Source: Salegentibacter salarius (GTDB lineage Bacteria; Bacteroidota; Bacteroidia; Flavobacteriales; Flavobacteriaceae). Taken from it: a DNA stretch of 64,000 bases. Within the stretch, counting starts at the first letter, position 1. Every line of letters begins with the position of its first letter. Below, piece after piece: positions 36,510 to 45,126 of the stretch. Location: contig NZ_FVZF01000001.1 in NCBI RefSeq assembly GCF_900168265.1, positions 62,001 through 126,000 on the forward strand, given 5' to 3'. The translations under genes and the position numbers were made by a program. The notes beneath the pieces are model-generated. The model searched no databases. It saw only the letters and a program-made list of their open reading frames with translations, and was not told where the DNA came from.

Positions 36510-38438
36510 ATGAGTAAAATAATTGGAATTGACTTAGGTACTACCAACTCTTGCGTTGCCGTAATGGAAGGTAACGAGCCTACGGTAATACCTAATGCCG
36601 AAGGAAAAAGAACTACACCTTCTGTAATCGCATTTGTAGAAGGTGGCGAAATAAAAGTTGGTGACCCGGCTAAGCGTCAGGCAGTAACTAACCCAGAAAA
36701 AACTATTTCGTCTATTAAACGTTTTATGGGGAACAAATATTCTGAATCTTCTAAAGAAGCAGGAAGAGTTCCTTATAAAGTAGTGAAAGGTGATAATGAT
36801 ACTCCACGTGTAGATGTGGATGGAAGAAAATATACTCCGCAGGAACTTTCTGCAATGGTACTTCAGAAAATGAAGAAAACCGCAGAAGATTATCTTGGAC
36901 AGGATGTAACAGAAGCGGTAATTACCGTACCTGCATACTTTAACGATTCTCAGCGTCAGGCTACAAAAGAAGCCGGTGAGATTGCTGGTTTAAAAGTAAG
37001 CCGTATTATAAACGAGCCTACTGCAGCAGCATTGGCTTACGGACTTGATAAAAAATCTCAGGATCAGAAGATCGCTGTTTATGACCTTGGTGGTGGTACT
37101 TTTGATATCTCTATCCTTGAATTAGGTGATGGTGTATTTGAAGTATTGTCTACAAATGGTGATACTCACCTTGGTGGAGATGATTTTGATGAGGTATTAA
37201 TCGACTATCTTGCAGATACTTTCCAAAAAGCTGAAGATATTGATTTAAGAAAAGATCCAATGGCACTTCAGCGTTTAAAAGAAGCTGCTGAAAAAGCTAA
37301 AATTGAGTTGTCTTCTTCAAGTCAAACTGAGATCAATTTACCTTATGTAACGGCAACTTCAAGCGGACCAAAACACCTCGTTGAAACAATTAGTCGTTCT
37401 AAGTTTGAGCAGTTAGCTTCAGAATTAGTAACCCGTTCTATGGATCCTGTTAAAAAAGCACTTAGCGATGCAGGACTTTCAAAAAGCGATATCGACGAAG
37501 TAATTCTTGTTGGTGGTTCTACTCGTATTCCTAAAATTCAGGAAGAAGTAGAAGCATTCTTTGGTAAGAAACCTTCTAAAGGTGTAAATCCAGATGAGGT
37601 TGTTGCAATTGGTGCAGCTATCCAGGGTGGTGTACTTACAGGAGATGTAAAAGATGTATTGTTACTTGATGTTACTCCACTTTCTTTAGGTATTGAAACT
37701 ATGGGAGGAGTTAACACTAAGTTAATTGAATCTAATACTACGATTCCAACCAAGAAATCACAAACATTCTCTACCGCGGCAGATAATCAGCCTTCAGTAG
37801 AAATTCACGTGTTGCAGGGTGAGCGTCCAATGGCGGCAGATAATAAAACAATTGGTAGATTCCACTTAGATGGAATTCCGCCAGCGCCAAGAGGAACTCC
37901 TCAAATTGAAGTGACTTTTGATATTGATGCCAATGGTATCATTAAAGTAAGCGCTACCGATAAAGCAACTGGAAAATCTCAGGATATTCGTATCGAAGCT
38001 TCTTCAGGATTAACAGAAGAAGAAATCGAGAAAATGAAGAAAGAAGCTGAAGCAAATGCTGATGCCGATAAGCAAGCCAAAGAAAAAGTAGATAAGCTTA
38101 ATGAAGCTGATGCTATGATCTTCCAAACTGAAAAGCAGTTGAAAGAATTTGGTGATAAGATTTCTGAAGATAAGAAAAAGCCGGTTGAAGAAGCTTTAGA
38201 AGAATTGAAGAAAGCTTATGAAACCAAAGAGCTGGATCAAATAACTCCTGCTTTAGACAAATTGAACGAAGCCTGGAAAACAGCTTCTGAAGAAATGTAT
38301 AAAGCACAAGCTGAAGCTCAAGGCGGCCAGGCAGGACCACAACAAGGTGCTACCGGAGCTGAAGGCGGACAGCAAGCTGGACGAGACTCTAAAAGCGGAG
38401 ACGACGTAGAAGATGTAGATTTTGAGGAAGTTAAATAG
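36510..38438 (+). CDS. dnaK: molecular chaperone DnaK (Hsp70)
   Basis: 642 residues. N-terminal nucleotide-binding domain with [13 protein letters not shown] and [12 protein letters not shown], substrate-binding domain from about 390, a Gly/Gln-rich tail and the EEVK terminus. It is monocistronic here, without grpE or dnaJ. It uses a more biased, expression-optimised codon set than its neighbours, as expected. Terminator at 38507-38543. Confidence 0.98.
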   Translation: MSKIIGIDLGTTNSCVAVMEGNEPTVIPNAEGKRTTPSVIAFVEGGEIKVGDPAKRQAVTNPEKTISSIKRFMGNKYSESSKEAGRVPYKVVKGDNDTPRVDVDGRKYTPQELSAMVLQKMKKTAEDYLGQDVTEAVITVPAYFNDSQRQATKEAGEIAGLKVSRIINEPTAAALAYGLDKKSQDQKIAVYDLGGGTFDISILELGDGVFEVLSTNGDTHLGGDDFDEVLIDYLADTFQKAEDIDLRKDPMALQRLKEAAEKAKIELSSSSQTEINLPYVTATSSGPKHLVETISRSKFEQLASELVTRSMDPVKKALSDAGLSKSDIDEVILVGGSTRIPKIQEEVEAFFGKKPSKGVNPDEVVAIGAAIQGGVLTGDVKDVLLLDVTPLSLGIETMGGVNTKLIESNTTIPTKKSQTFSTAADNQPSVEIHVLQGERPMAADNKTIGRFHLDGIPPAPRGTPQIEVTFDIDANGIIKVSATDKATGKSQDIRIEASSGLTEEEIEKMKKEAEANADADKQAKEKVDKLNEADAMIFQTEKQLKEFGDKISEDKKKPVEEALEELKKAYETKELDQITPALDKLNEAWKTASEEMYKAQAEAQGGQAGPQQGATGAEGGQQAGRDSKSGDDVEDVDFEEVK

Positions 38439-38448
38439 ATAGCCTGTC

Positions 38449-38470
38449 TCGAGCGGAGTAGAGAGACTTA
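38449..38470 (+). repeat. CTCGAGCGGAGTAGAG short element
   Basis: Related to 17678-17700 and 40334-40356; lies between the dnaK stop and its terminator. Confidence 0.35.
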
Positions 38471-38506
38471 TCCCGAACTCGCTTGTAACTAAATCACATC
38501 AATAAT

Positions 38507-38543
38507 AAAAAAAGCGCAATCATTAGTTTGATTGCGCTTTTTT
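38507..38543 (+). terminator. rho-independent terminator of dnaK
   Basis: GCGCAATCA/TGATTGCGC stem with loop TTAGTT, flanked by A7 and T6, so usable in both directions. Confidence 0.9.
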
Positions 38544-38601
38544 CATTTTCACACGCAACCATTTTGTGATTTTTACATCTACTATATAAATACCAACAAT
38601 T

Positions 38602-38991
38602 ATGAAGAAATTTATTCTATTAACATTATTCTTTTCAGCAACGATAATTTCTTGTACCAATAATGATAATGAAGTAATTGCAGATTCACAACTAAAAGCT
38701 CAAAACGCGTGTACTGCAGATAATCCATTAGAATTAGAGTGGATGCAAGATTTAATTGCCGAGTTAAATTGTGGAGAATATGCCTGTAAGGTTGCTATTT
38801 TAAAAAGTGAATATGAAGGCGAAACAGTTTTTTAGATCCTAGTAAACGACCCGAGATGTAATTCTGTTGGCGTTAAGCACCTATATAACTGTTTTGGTAA
38901 AAAAGTAAAAGATTTTACAGACGAAGAAAGCCGGGCGTTTTCAAATAACCCAGAACGAGAAGTTGAGGAAATCTTTAGTTGTAATGGATAG
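38602..38991 (+). pseudogene. small cysteine-rich lipoprotein interrupted by TAG
   Basis: A signal peptide with lipobox IISC is followed by a 77-residue frame ending at TAG 38833-38835 after EGETVF. The same frame then continues without a stop for 51 more codons (ILVNDPRC ... EEIFSCNG) to TAG 38989. The second part carries further cysteines and reads as the natural continuation of the domain, in which an aromatic residue would be expected at the stop (Tyr TAT/TAC to TAG by one change). It resembles small secreted flavobacterial lipoproteins of unknown function (DUF6970-like). Most likely a recent nonsense mutation. Confidence 0.75.
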
Positions 38992-39033
38992 AGGATTAAA
39001 TCTTAAGAATTTCAAACTTGTAAGAATCATCTT

Positions 39034-40305
39034 TTAACTCAAAAATGTATAATACAAATACACAAAATTAAACACCACTAAAAGCCCAAAACAAATCAAG
39101 CTAAAAACTCTATAACTCTTTCCCGGGCGGTGTTCTTCCCGCATTTGTTTTCCTGTTACCAGTTTATAATTAAACCAGGCCAAAAATGGTGCCGATAGAA
39201 ATGAAAGTCCGGCGGCGAAATCTACCAAAATGGTAAAAGAACCGGAGAGAAAATACAAAATAGAAAGCGAAAGAACCGGAATAATAAAGATGGAAATTCG
39301 GTAAATTTTCCATTTCTCTTTTTTGTCTTCAGGTTTGTCCTTTTCAGGATCTTTTAATTCAGAAATTACTCTCGGGTAAGCATCAGTAACTGTTAGAACG
39401 GTACTTAGCATGGTAACAAAAGCTGCTACAGAGATCAAAGGTTTGCTCCATTCCCCAAGGGTTTTTCCGTAAAGCTCCACTAACTGGCTCGAGAACTCTA
39501 CACTGTTGTCGGAAAACGAAGTGCCGCTGCCAAACATTACTAAAACACCTAGCAAAAAGAAAAGTAAACCTATAAATGCAGCCGAAAGATAGCCCACGTT
39601 AAAATCGGCAAAAGCACCTTTTACTGAAATTTTCTCTTTGTTTTGTACTGCCTTTTCTTTAGTCCAGATGGAGTGCCAAACCGAAGCATCTAAAGGAATA
39701 GGCATCCATCCCATAAAAGCGATTATAAAACCTAAACTGGCAGTAGTCCAAAGCGAAGGCGATTCGGTAGTTACCGCATCATTCACAGTACCGGCACCAA
39801 AAGCCATAATTACGGCAGCAAGAGTGGCAAAGGTCAATAAAGTGACGATCACCTTCATACTTTTATCGAGGCCTGGATATTTTCCTATTAAAAGTAAAGC
39901 GATACACGCAATGAGGATAATCCCACTCCAAAGAAAAGGCGACCAGCCAAAATTGAAGAGTCGCTCGGCTAAACCCGCGGTAACGATTGTTACTGCGGCC
40001 TGAATAATAAACATACTTCCCAGGGTGATCAAAATATAGATCCGATAAGGAAATTTACCGAGCTTTTTATAACCGGTAATTAGGTGATTTCCGGTACCGG
40101 CGGCAAACCTGGGACCAAATTCAAGAAAAGGATATTTTGAAATGCAGGCTACAATCAAAACCCAAATTAAAATAAATCCATAATCTGCACCTGCGCGAGT
40201 GGCTTGCACCAAATGAGAAACTCCAATAGCTGCTCCCGCCAATAAAAAGCCGGGACCAATACTTTTTAAAATAGATGTTTTAGAAGAAGTATTTTTATGT
40301 TTCAT
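39034..40305 (-). CDS. Nramp-family transporter with non-canonical metal site
   Basis: 423 residues, about eleven membrane helices, Nramp fold. Aligning GPGF...AGADYG to canonical MntH shows that the TM1 metal-binding motif DPGN is replaced by GVSH (residues 28-31) and the TM6 motif MPH by MPI (201-203). The fold is clear but Mn/Fe coordination should differ, so the substrate may not be the classical transition metals. No regulator or partner is adjacent. Confidence 0.85.
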   Translation of the reverse strand: MKHKNTSSKTSILKSIGPGFLLAGAAIGVSHLVQATRAGADYGFILIWVLIVACISKYPFLEFGPRFAAGTGNHLITGYKKLGKFPYRIYILITLGSMFIIQAAVTIVTAGLAERLFNFGWSPFLWSGIILIACIALLLIGKYPGLDKSMKVIVTLLTFATLAAVIMAFGAGTVNDAVTTESPSLWTTASLGFIIAFMGWMPIPLDASVWHSIWTKEKAVQNKEKISVKGAFADFNVGYLSAAFIGLLFFLLGVLVMFGSGTSFSDNSVEFSSQLVELYGKTLGEWSKPLISVAAFVTMLSTVLTVTDAYPRVISELKDPEKDKPEDKKEKWKIYRISIFIIPVLSLSILYFLSGSFTILVDFAAGLSFLSAPFLAWFNYKLVTGKQMREEHRPGKSYRVFSLICFGLLVVFNFVYLYYTFLS

Positions 40306-40333
40306 TTAGAATTTTAATCGTTAAAACGATTAT

Positions 40334-40356
40334 GTCACTTCGAGCGTAGTCGAGAA
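40334..40356 (-). repeat. CTCGACTACGCTCGAAGTGAC short element
   Basis: Third member of the TCGAGCG...TCGAG words also at 17678 and 38449. Confidence 0.4.
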
Positions 40357-40362
40357 AACAAT

Positions 40363-40998
40363 TTAAACAAATTCAGCAATTATTTCGGTATTAACTTCGT
40401 GACCGCCGTTATATCTTTTTATTTCAAAATTATTAGGAAATAATTTTTTTAGTCTTTTTTCCTCTACTTCAATAATTCCATTTTTCAGATATTCATCTTC
40501 GGTTCCATAGATAAAGGTGAAGTTTGTATTTTTTAAAAATTGAAAGTCTTCCCTCTTTAATTCCGCAGGAACTTTTCCCGAATGCATAATTAATTCGTTA
40601 CAATTAATCTTTCGTTTGGCAATCCAACGTGTTGCCACCGAAACTCCTTGAGAATATCCTAAAATAATAAGGCTGGGAGCGTTTTTAAGATCTTCCGCCC
40701 TATAAACTTCGTCCAGATAGTTAAGAACATTTTCTGTTTCGGCTTTAGTACGCTCTTTGGTTAGCCAGGAGGCACCCACATGTTTATACTCGTTTTTGAG
40801 ATAATATTTAGACTGCGCCTGCGGAGCGATAATATAATTTTCTTCGGTGTTTAAATGATAAAAATGCCTTAAGAAATACCTGCTCAAATAACCAATTCCG
40901 TGGCAAACCAACCATACCGTTTTTGTTTTTTCAGTAAAATTATTTAAAACGCTATAGGTATTGGTGATGTGGTAAGAAAGCTGCTTTTCGGTACTCAT
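40363..40998 (-). CDS. alpha/beta hydrolase, carboxylesterase/phospholipase type
   Basis: 211 residues. Nucleophile Ser116 in GYSQG, likely acid D168 and His200 in GGHEV. No signal peptide, so cytoplasmic. Resembles YpfH/carboxylesterase-like short esterases. Physiological substrate unknown. Confidence 0.82.
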   Translation of the reverse strand: MSTEKQLSYHITNTYSVLNNFTEKTKTVWLVCHGIGYLSRYFLRHFYHLNTEENYIIAPQAQSKYYLKNEYKHVGASWLTKERTKAETENVLNYLDEVYRAEDLKNAPSLIILGYSQGVSVATRWIAKRKINCNELIMHSGKVPAELKREDFQFLKNTNFTFIYGTEDEYLKNGIIEVEEKRLKKLFPNNFEIKRYNGGHEVNTEIIAEFV

Positions 40999-41314
40999 TT
41001 TTCGTAGTTAGTTTTTATCAAAAAAAATCATTTTTGGCAATATAGGCAAGGGTCGGGTATTATCATCTATAAAATTTTTAAAGCTTTTTTAATTTCTGGG
41101 GTAAACCCCTATATGTTTTTCTTCTAAATCATTCTAAATTTATTCAAGTTTTTACTACCCTGTATATTAATGCTTTACATCTTGCCTCAATATTGTTATG
41201 CAGGTATTTCAATTTATAAAGTATCGTTTCATTGATTAAGATTTTATCCCTCTTTTTTTAGTACGTGAGGGGACTAAGAACAGAATATTTATTAACCATT
41301 TAAATAATTTAGAT
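40999..41314. promoter_or_regulatory. 316-bp upstream region of the modular lipoprotein gene
   Basis: No gene. GGGG-TAAA-CCCC palindrome overlapping AACCCCTATAT at 41098-41114, 201 bases before the ATG, and ATTAACCATT at 41291-41300. Both words have counterparts upstream of the paralogous gene at 63228. Confidence 0.5.
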
Positions 41315-43168
41315 ATGAGAAATTTTAAATTCAACGTGATGATTTTGGCGATTTTCGCCCTTATTTTCACCTCTTGTAGTAAAGATGAGAACTCTGGAGT
41401 CGAGCAACAAGTTTCAGAGGGAGTAGCAGAGCTCTACTTAGGTCCAGTGCTTAATGCTGAGATAAGAAAAGCTCTCCAAAAACAAGAGGCCGAACTTCCT
41501 GAATGTTCAGAAGATGCGCCAGCTTATGCACAAATTTCTTTGGTATATGGTGATGCAGAAACTCCTGTAGATGTTATTGTTCCCATTATAATTGATGGAA
41601 CTGATTTGTTTACCGATTATGATGAAGCTCTGGAAATTCCTGTAGCTTCCGGCGAAACAACAGTTTCTGTTACCTTAAACGATTTTCTTGTATGGAATGA
41701 TGATGGAGGTGCTCCAGGAGAAGTAATATGGGCAGCTCCCAAGACCGGAAGCGATTTTGCTGGTATCGTTTCTCAATCCCTTCCTTTTAGCTGGGATTTG
41801 AGAGCAGGATCCAAAACCTATACCGATGTTGAGGTATTATGCTTTGATGACCGAGATGTAAATCTGTACGGCTATCAATTCTTTGATATTATACCTGTAG
41901 AAATTTATGAATTCTGCGTATTTGCTAATTACTGTAACGATGCAGGAAGACATTTTACCGCTAATTATACATTTGATATAACTTATATAGGTGATGATAA
42001 CGATATACCTTTATATACCGGCGAAATGCCAATGACAGGGAATACAGAAGATGACGATTCTGGCGACTGGTATGCCGATCCTTTATGTTTAGCTATTCCA
42101 GCTCCTATATATGGAGAGGGACCCGATACTGATTATATTAGGGTTACTGCTACCCTGGCCAATTGGGATGCTAATTATCCTGCACCAGGCGCTGTAGATC
42201 CTATTTCTGAAGATTTAAGCTGGAACGAGGTGCAGAGTTTCTTTGTAGATGGTGATAACATAAATTACTGGCATATATTCTTTAATTGCGAAGATGATGA
42301 TGGTGGTCAAACCGGCTCGGACGATGATGGGGATGGAGTACCCAATGATATTGATGAATGTCCCGGTACAGATCCAGGAGTAGAAGTGGATGAAGTTGGT
42401 TGTGAAAGTATTCAAGTTCCGGGTAGAGACATTGTAGTATTAAATGATATAAATGTTATTGATAATACGGCAATGCAAGATCCCGATAATGTTCAATTTG
42501 TAAAAAACCTGGTTAATTTCACTACATCTGGTTCAAGAAATAATGGTTCAACATTTATGTTCGATTTTGGAAGAGGCTCCTCTTGTGGTAGTTGTGCAGG
42601 TACCTGGAGTACTATGAGAGATGTTGTTCAGGGTGAAGGGTTCACCATTTCAGATATTAGTTCAAGTAGTGGTACATTAACTAGTATTGATTCAGATGTA
42701 AAAATAATCTTGCTAGCATTACCTAATGTTCAATACACTTTAGAAGAGATTAATACGCTTAAACAGTTTGCTTCAGAAGGCGGAAGGATAATTTTTATGG
42801 GTGAACACGAAGGTTTTTACGGGTCTTCGGGTATCGGCATTGAAAATCAATTCCTGGTTAATATTGGAGCAGTACTATTTAATACTGGAGGTTCCATAGA
42901 TTGTGGATATGTTGAATTACCAACGGAATCTAACCGAGTTCATCCTATAATGCAGGGTGTCGAAACTCTTACAATTGGATGTGCTTCTGTTATAGAACCT
43001 GGTGAAGGAGATTTTGCTTTATTTTACGATTCAACAAATGAACTAGTTTTAGGTGGAGTGGCAAAAATTGATACAGCTCCAATTGCTGAGCTAGCACAGG
43101 TTGAAAGATCGAAATCTAGACAGTCTAATATTAAATTGCCTAAACCTTCCTCGTCCACAGGATATTAA
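41315..43168 (+). CDS. modular secreted lipoprotein with TSP3-type calcium repeat
   Basis: 617 residues. Lipobox FTSC (Cys21). Residues about 25-325 form a domain shared with the protein starting at 63228 (identical CFDDRDVNLYGYQFFD). An Asp-rich thrombospondin type-3-like stretch (DDDGDGVPNDIDECPGTDPG, about 330-355) follows. Residues about 370-600 look like a class I glutamine-amidotransferase/ThuA-like fold (GRIIFMGEHEG near the nucleophile-elbow position but lacking Cys). No enzyme activity can be assigned. Probably outer-surface exposed. Confidence 0.75.
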   Translation: MRNFKFNVMILAIFALIFTSCSKDENSGVEQQVSEGVAELYLGPVLNAEIRKALQKQEAELPECSEDAPAYAQISLVYGDAETPVDVIVPIIIDGTDLFTDYDEALEIPVASGETTVSVTLNDFLVWNDDGGAPGEVIWAAPKTGSDFAGIVSQSLPFSWDLRAGSKTYTDVEVLCFDDRDVNLYGYQFFDIIPVEIYEFCVFANYCNDAGRHFTANYTFDITYIGDDNDIPLYTGEMPMTGNTEDDDSGDWYADPLCLAIPAPIYGEGPDTDYIRVTATLANWDANYPAPGAVDPISEDLSWNEVQSFFVDGDNINYWHIFFNCEDDDGGQTGSDDDGDGVPNDIDECPGTDPGVEVDEVGCESIQVPGRDIVVLNDINVIDNTAMQDPDNVQFVKNLVNFTTSGSRNNGSTFMFDFGRGSSCGSCAGTWSTMRDVVQGEGFTISDISSSSGTLTSIDSDVKIILLALPNVQYTLEEINTLKQFASEGGRIIFMGEHEGFYGSSGIGIENQFLVNIGAVLFNTGGSIDCGYVELPTESNRVHPIMQGVETLTIGCASVIEPGEGDFALFYDSTNELVLGGVAKIDTAPIAELAQVERSKSRQSNIKLPKPSSSTGY

Positions 43169-43187
43169 TAAAACATTTTTAAATTTT

Positions 43188-43219
43188 ACAAAGCCGCTTT
43201 AAAGCGGCTTTGTTTTTTC
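43188..43219 (+). terminator. rho-independent terminator
   Basis: ACAAAGCCGCTTT/AAAGCGGCTTTGT perfect 13-bp palindrome followed by a T-run; ends the lipoprotein transcript. Confidence 0.9.
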
Positions 43220-43298
43220 TAGAGATTTAGCATCAATAACTTTCATTTCGCTTTTTCCCACCCGGTTTTGTACTTTTACAAAATAACCAAGCTTTCAA

Positions 43299-43721
43299 AT
43301 GATGACCAAAGAAGAAATTTTGGAGCTTTCTAAAAAAGTGTGTAAAAACACTTTAATGGAAACTCTGGAGATAGAATTTACTGAGGTAGGAAAAGATTAC
43401 CTTATTGCAAAAATGCCGGTTACATCCAGAGTGCACCAGCCAGATGGTGTGTTACACGGCGGTGCCAGTGTGGCTTTGGCAGAAAGTGTTGGAAGTATGG
43501 CAAGTTATGTTTTTCTGGATACTGAAAAATTTTATGTTCGTGGAATTGAAATTTCGGCAAATCACTTAAAGAGTATATCAGAAGGTTTTGTTTTTGCCAG
43601 GGCTTCGTTTATTCATAAAGGCAGAACTACTCAACTTTTTGAAATTAGAATTACCGATGAAGACCAAAATCTTATTTCTATTGTAAAACTTACTACCATA
43701 GCGTTGCCTAAAAAGAAATAG
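43299..43721 (+). CDS. hotdog-fold thioesterase, candidate DHNA-CoA thioesterase
   Basis: 140 residues, PaaI/YbdB-type hotdog with QPDGVLHGGASVALAES, in which the catalytic acid (Glu in ALAES) and GG motif are present. It is four bases upstream of an isochorismate synthase gene and near menD and menB, so the menaquinone DHNA-CoA hydrolase (MenI) role is the natural inference. Start could be ATG 43299 or 43302. Confidence 0.8.
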   Translation: MMTKEEILELSKKVCKNTLMETLEIEFTEVGKDYLIAKMPVTSRVHQPDGVLHGGASVALAESVGSMASYVFLDTEKFYVRGIEISANHLKSISEGFVFARASFIHKGRTTQLFEIRITDEDQNLISIVKLTTIALPKKK

Positions 43722-43725
43722 AGAA

Positions 43726-44871
43726 ATGAATACCGAAGATTTTTTTACAAAATTAGAAAAGCAAATCCAGAATGGAAATCCATTTGTGGCCTATAGAAAT
43801 CCTAACGACAAAAACGGACTAACCAAAGCTTTGCTTCAGGATTCGGGTAAAGTCTACAGAACCTCTGTTTTTAATGAAAGCGGATTTGTTTTTGCTCCTT
43901 TTGAAAGTGATAATAATACATTTTTTATTCCTTCCGAAAATGCTGAAAGTATTACCACAGAATATGCGGCTGATAAGGATTCTGAAGTAAATAAAGAAAA
44001 TCAGGATTTTCCGCCAGTGTTTACTAATGCTGAAGCTAAAATACAACACGAAAAACTAGTTCAGCAAGGTATTGAAGCCATTCAAGAAGGAGAATTTAAA
44101 AAAGTGGTCTTATCAAGAAATGAAGACGTACAAACTCAACTTGAAGCGCTTGGTATCTTTAAGAATTTGCTTAAAAAATATGAAACTGCTTTCGTGTATT
44201 ACTGGTTTCATCCGGAAACCGGGATTTGGCTTGGTGCCACACCCGAAACACTTTTAAAGGTAGAACGCGATAAATTTAAAACCATGTCTCTCGCCGGTAC
44301 ACAGTCATTCCGGGGGACCAGTAACGTGAATTGGGGAGAAAAGGAGATTGAGGAACAGCAAATAGTCACCGATTCTATTTTAGAAAACCTACAAGATAAA
44401 GTTTCCGGCACTATTCATAGATCGGAGCCATACACTACTAAAGCAGGAAATCTACTGCATTTACAAACAGATATTCAGGGCATATTAGATTCAGAAAAAT
44501 CGAACCTTAAAAGTTTGATTTTAGCCTTACATCCAACTCCGGCAGTATGCGGACTTCCTAAGAAAAATGCGAAAGAATTTATCTTAAAGAATGAAGGTTA
44601 CAATCGCGAATTCTATTCGGGATTTTTGGGAGAAATGAATATGAAAAAGGAAATAAAACGGAATAGTAATCGTAGAAACCAGGAAAACCAGGCTTATGCG
44701 AGTATTTTAAAACAAACTTCTTTATTTGTGAATCTACGCTGTATGAAGCTTGAAGCGGGAAAGGCCAGGCTATTTATCGGAGGCGGAATTACTAAAGATT
44801 CTAATGTAGCCGATGAATGGCAGGAAACAGTAAATAAATCGCATACCATAAAATCGGTGCTTGTTAAATAA
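43726..44871 (+). CDS. menF: isochorismate synthase
   Basis: 381 residues, chorismate-binding family. C-terminal motifs VVLSRN, GATPETLL, LAGTQSF, HPTPAVCG and GGGITKDS match isochorismate synthases. First committed step of menaquinone synthesis. Together with the menD downstream the role is menaquinone and not siderophore (entC), as no siderophore genes are seen. Confidence 0.9.
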   Translation: MNTEDFFTKLEKQIQNGNPFVAYRNPNDKNGLTKALLQDSGKVYRTSVFNESGFVFAPFESDNNTFFIPSENAESITTEYAADKDSEVNKENQDFPPVFTNAEAKIQHEKLVQQGIEAIQEGEFKKVVLSRNEDVQTQLEALGIFKNLLKKYETAFVYYWFHPETGIWLGATPETLLKVERDKFKTMSLAGTQSFRGTSNVNWGEKEIEEQQIVTDSILENLQDKVSGTIHRSEPYTTKAGNLLHLQTDIQGILDSEKSNLKSLILALHPTPAVCGLPKKNAKEFILKNEGYNREFYSGFLGEMNMKKEIKRNSNRRNQENQAYASILKQTSLFVNLRCMKLEAGKARLFIGGGITKDSNVADEWQETVNKSHTIKSVLVK

Positions 44872-44972
44872 GGGTAAAACCTGCGCTTAAAATACTTTTG
44901 AAATTGTAATTTTGAGTTGATCATAATGACCAATTAGGTTTTTAATACTTTAAGGTCTACTGTAAAATTTCT

Positions 44973-45056
44973 CGTCATTCTGTCCCGATGCTTCGGGATT
45001 CTTTCAGAATCTATGTTGTTATTCAGCTTAGAACCTGAAACAAGTTCAGGTTGACG
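44973..45056 (+). repeat. composite palindromic repeat, copy 6
   Basis: Left unit stem ATTCTG/CAGAAT with an enlarged loop containing its own CCCGA/TCGGG hairpin, flanked by CGTC. Right unit stem AACCTGAA/TTCAGGTT with loop ACAAG, flanked by TTAG and GACG. It sits between menF and menD. Confidence 0.85.
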
Positions 45057-45086
45057 TGATTAAAAATAAAGGCCTCACAGGTTTTT

Positions 45087-45094
45087 TAAATTTG
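45087..45094 (+). promoter_or_regulatory. TAAATTTG promoter -7 box for menD
   Basis: Perfect TAnnTTTG match 32 bases before GTG 45127. It overlaps the alternative GTG at 45094, which argues against that earlier start. Confidence 0.5.
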
Positions 45095-45126
45095 TGCGGT
45101 CTGGTTACCACTACAAAATAAACTTT

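Noticed and set aside
38833-38835. TAG as pyrrolysine or programmed recoding
   Set aside because: No evidence of pyl genes or a recoding element in the window; a nonsense mutation is simpler, and the second case uses TAA.
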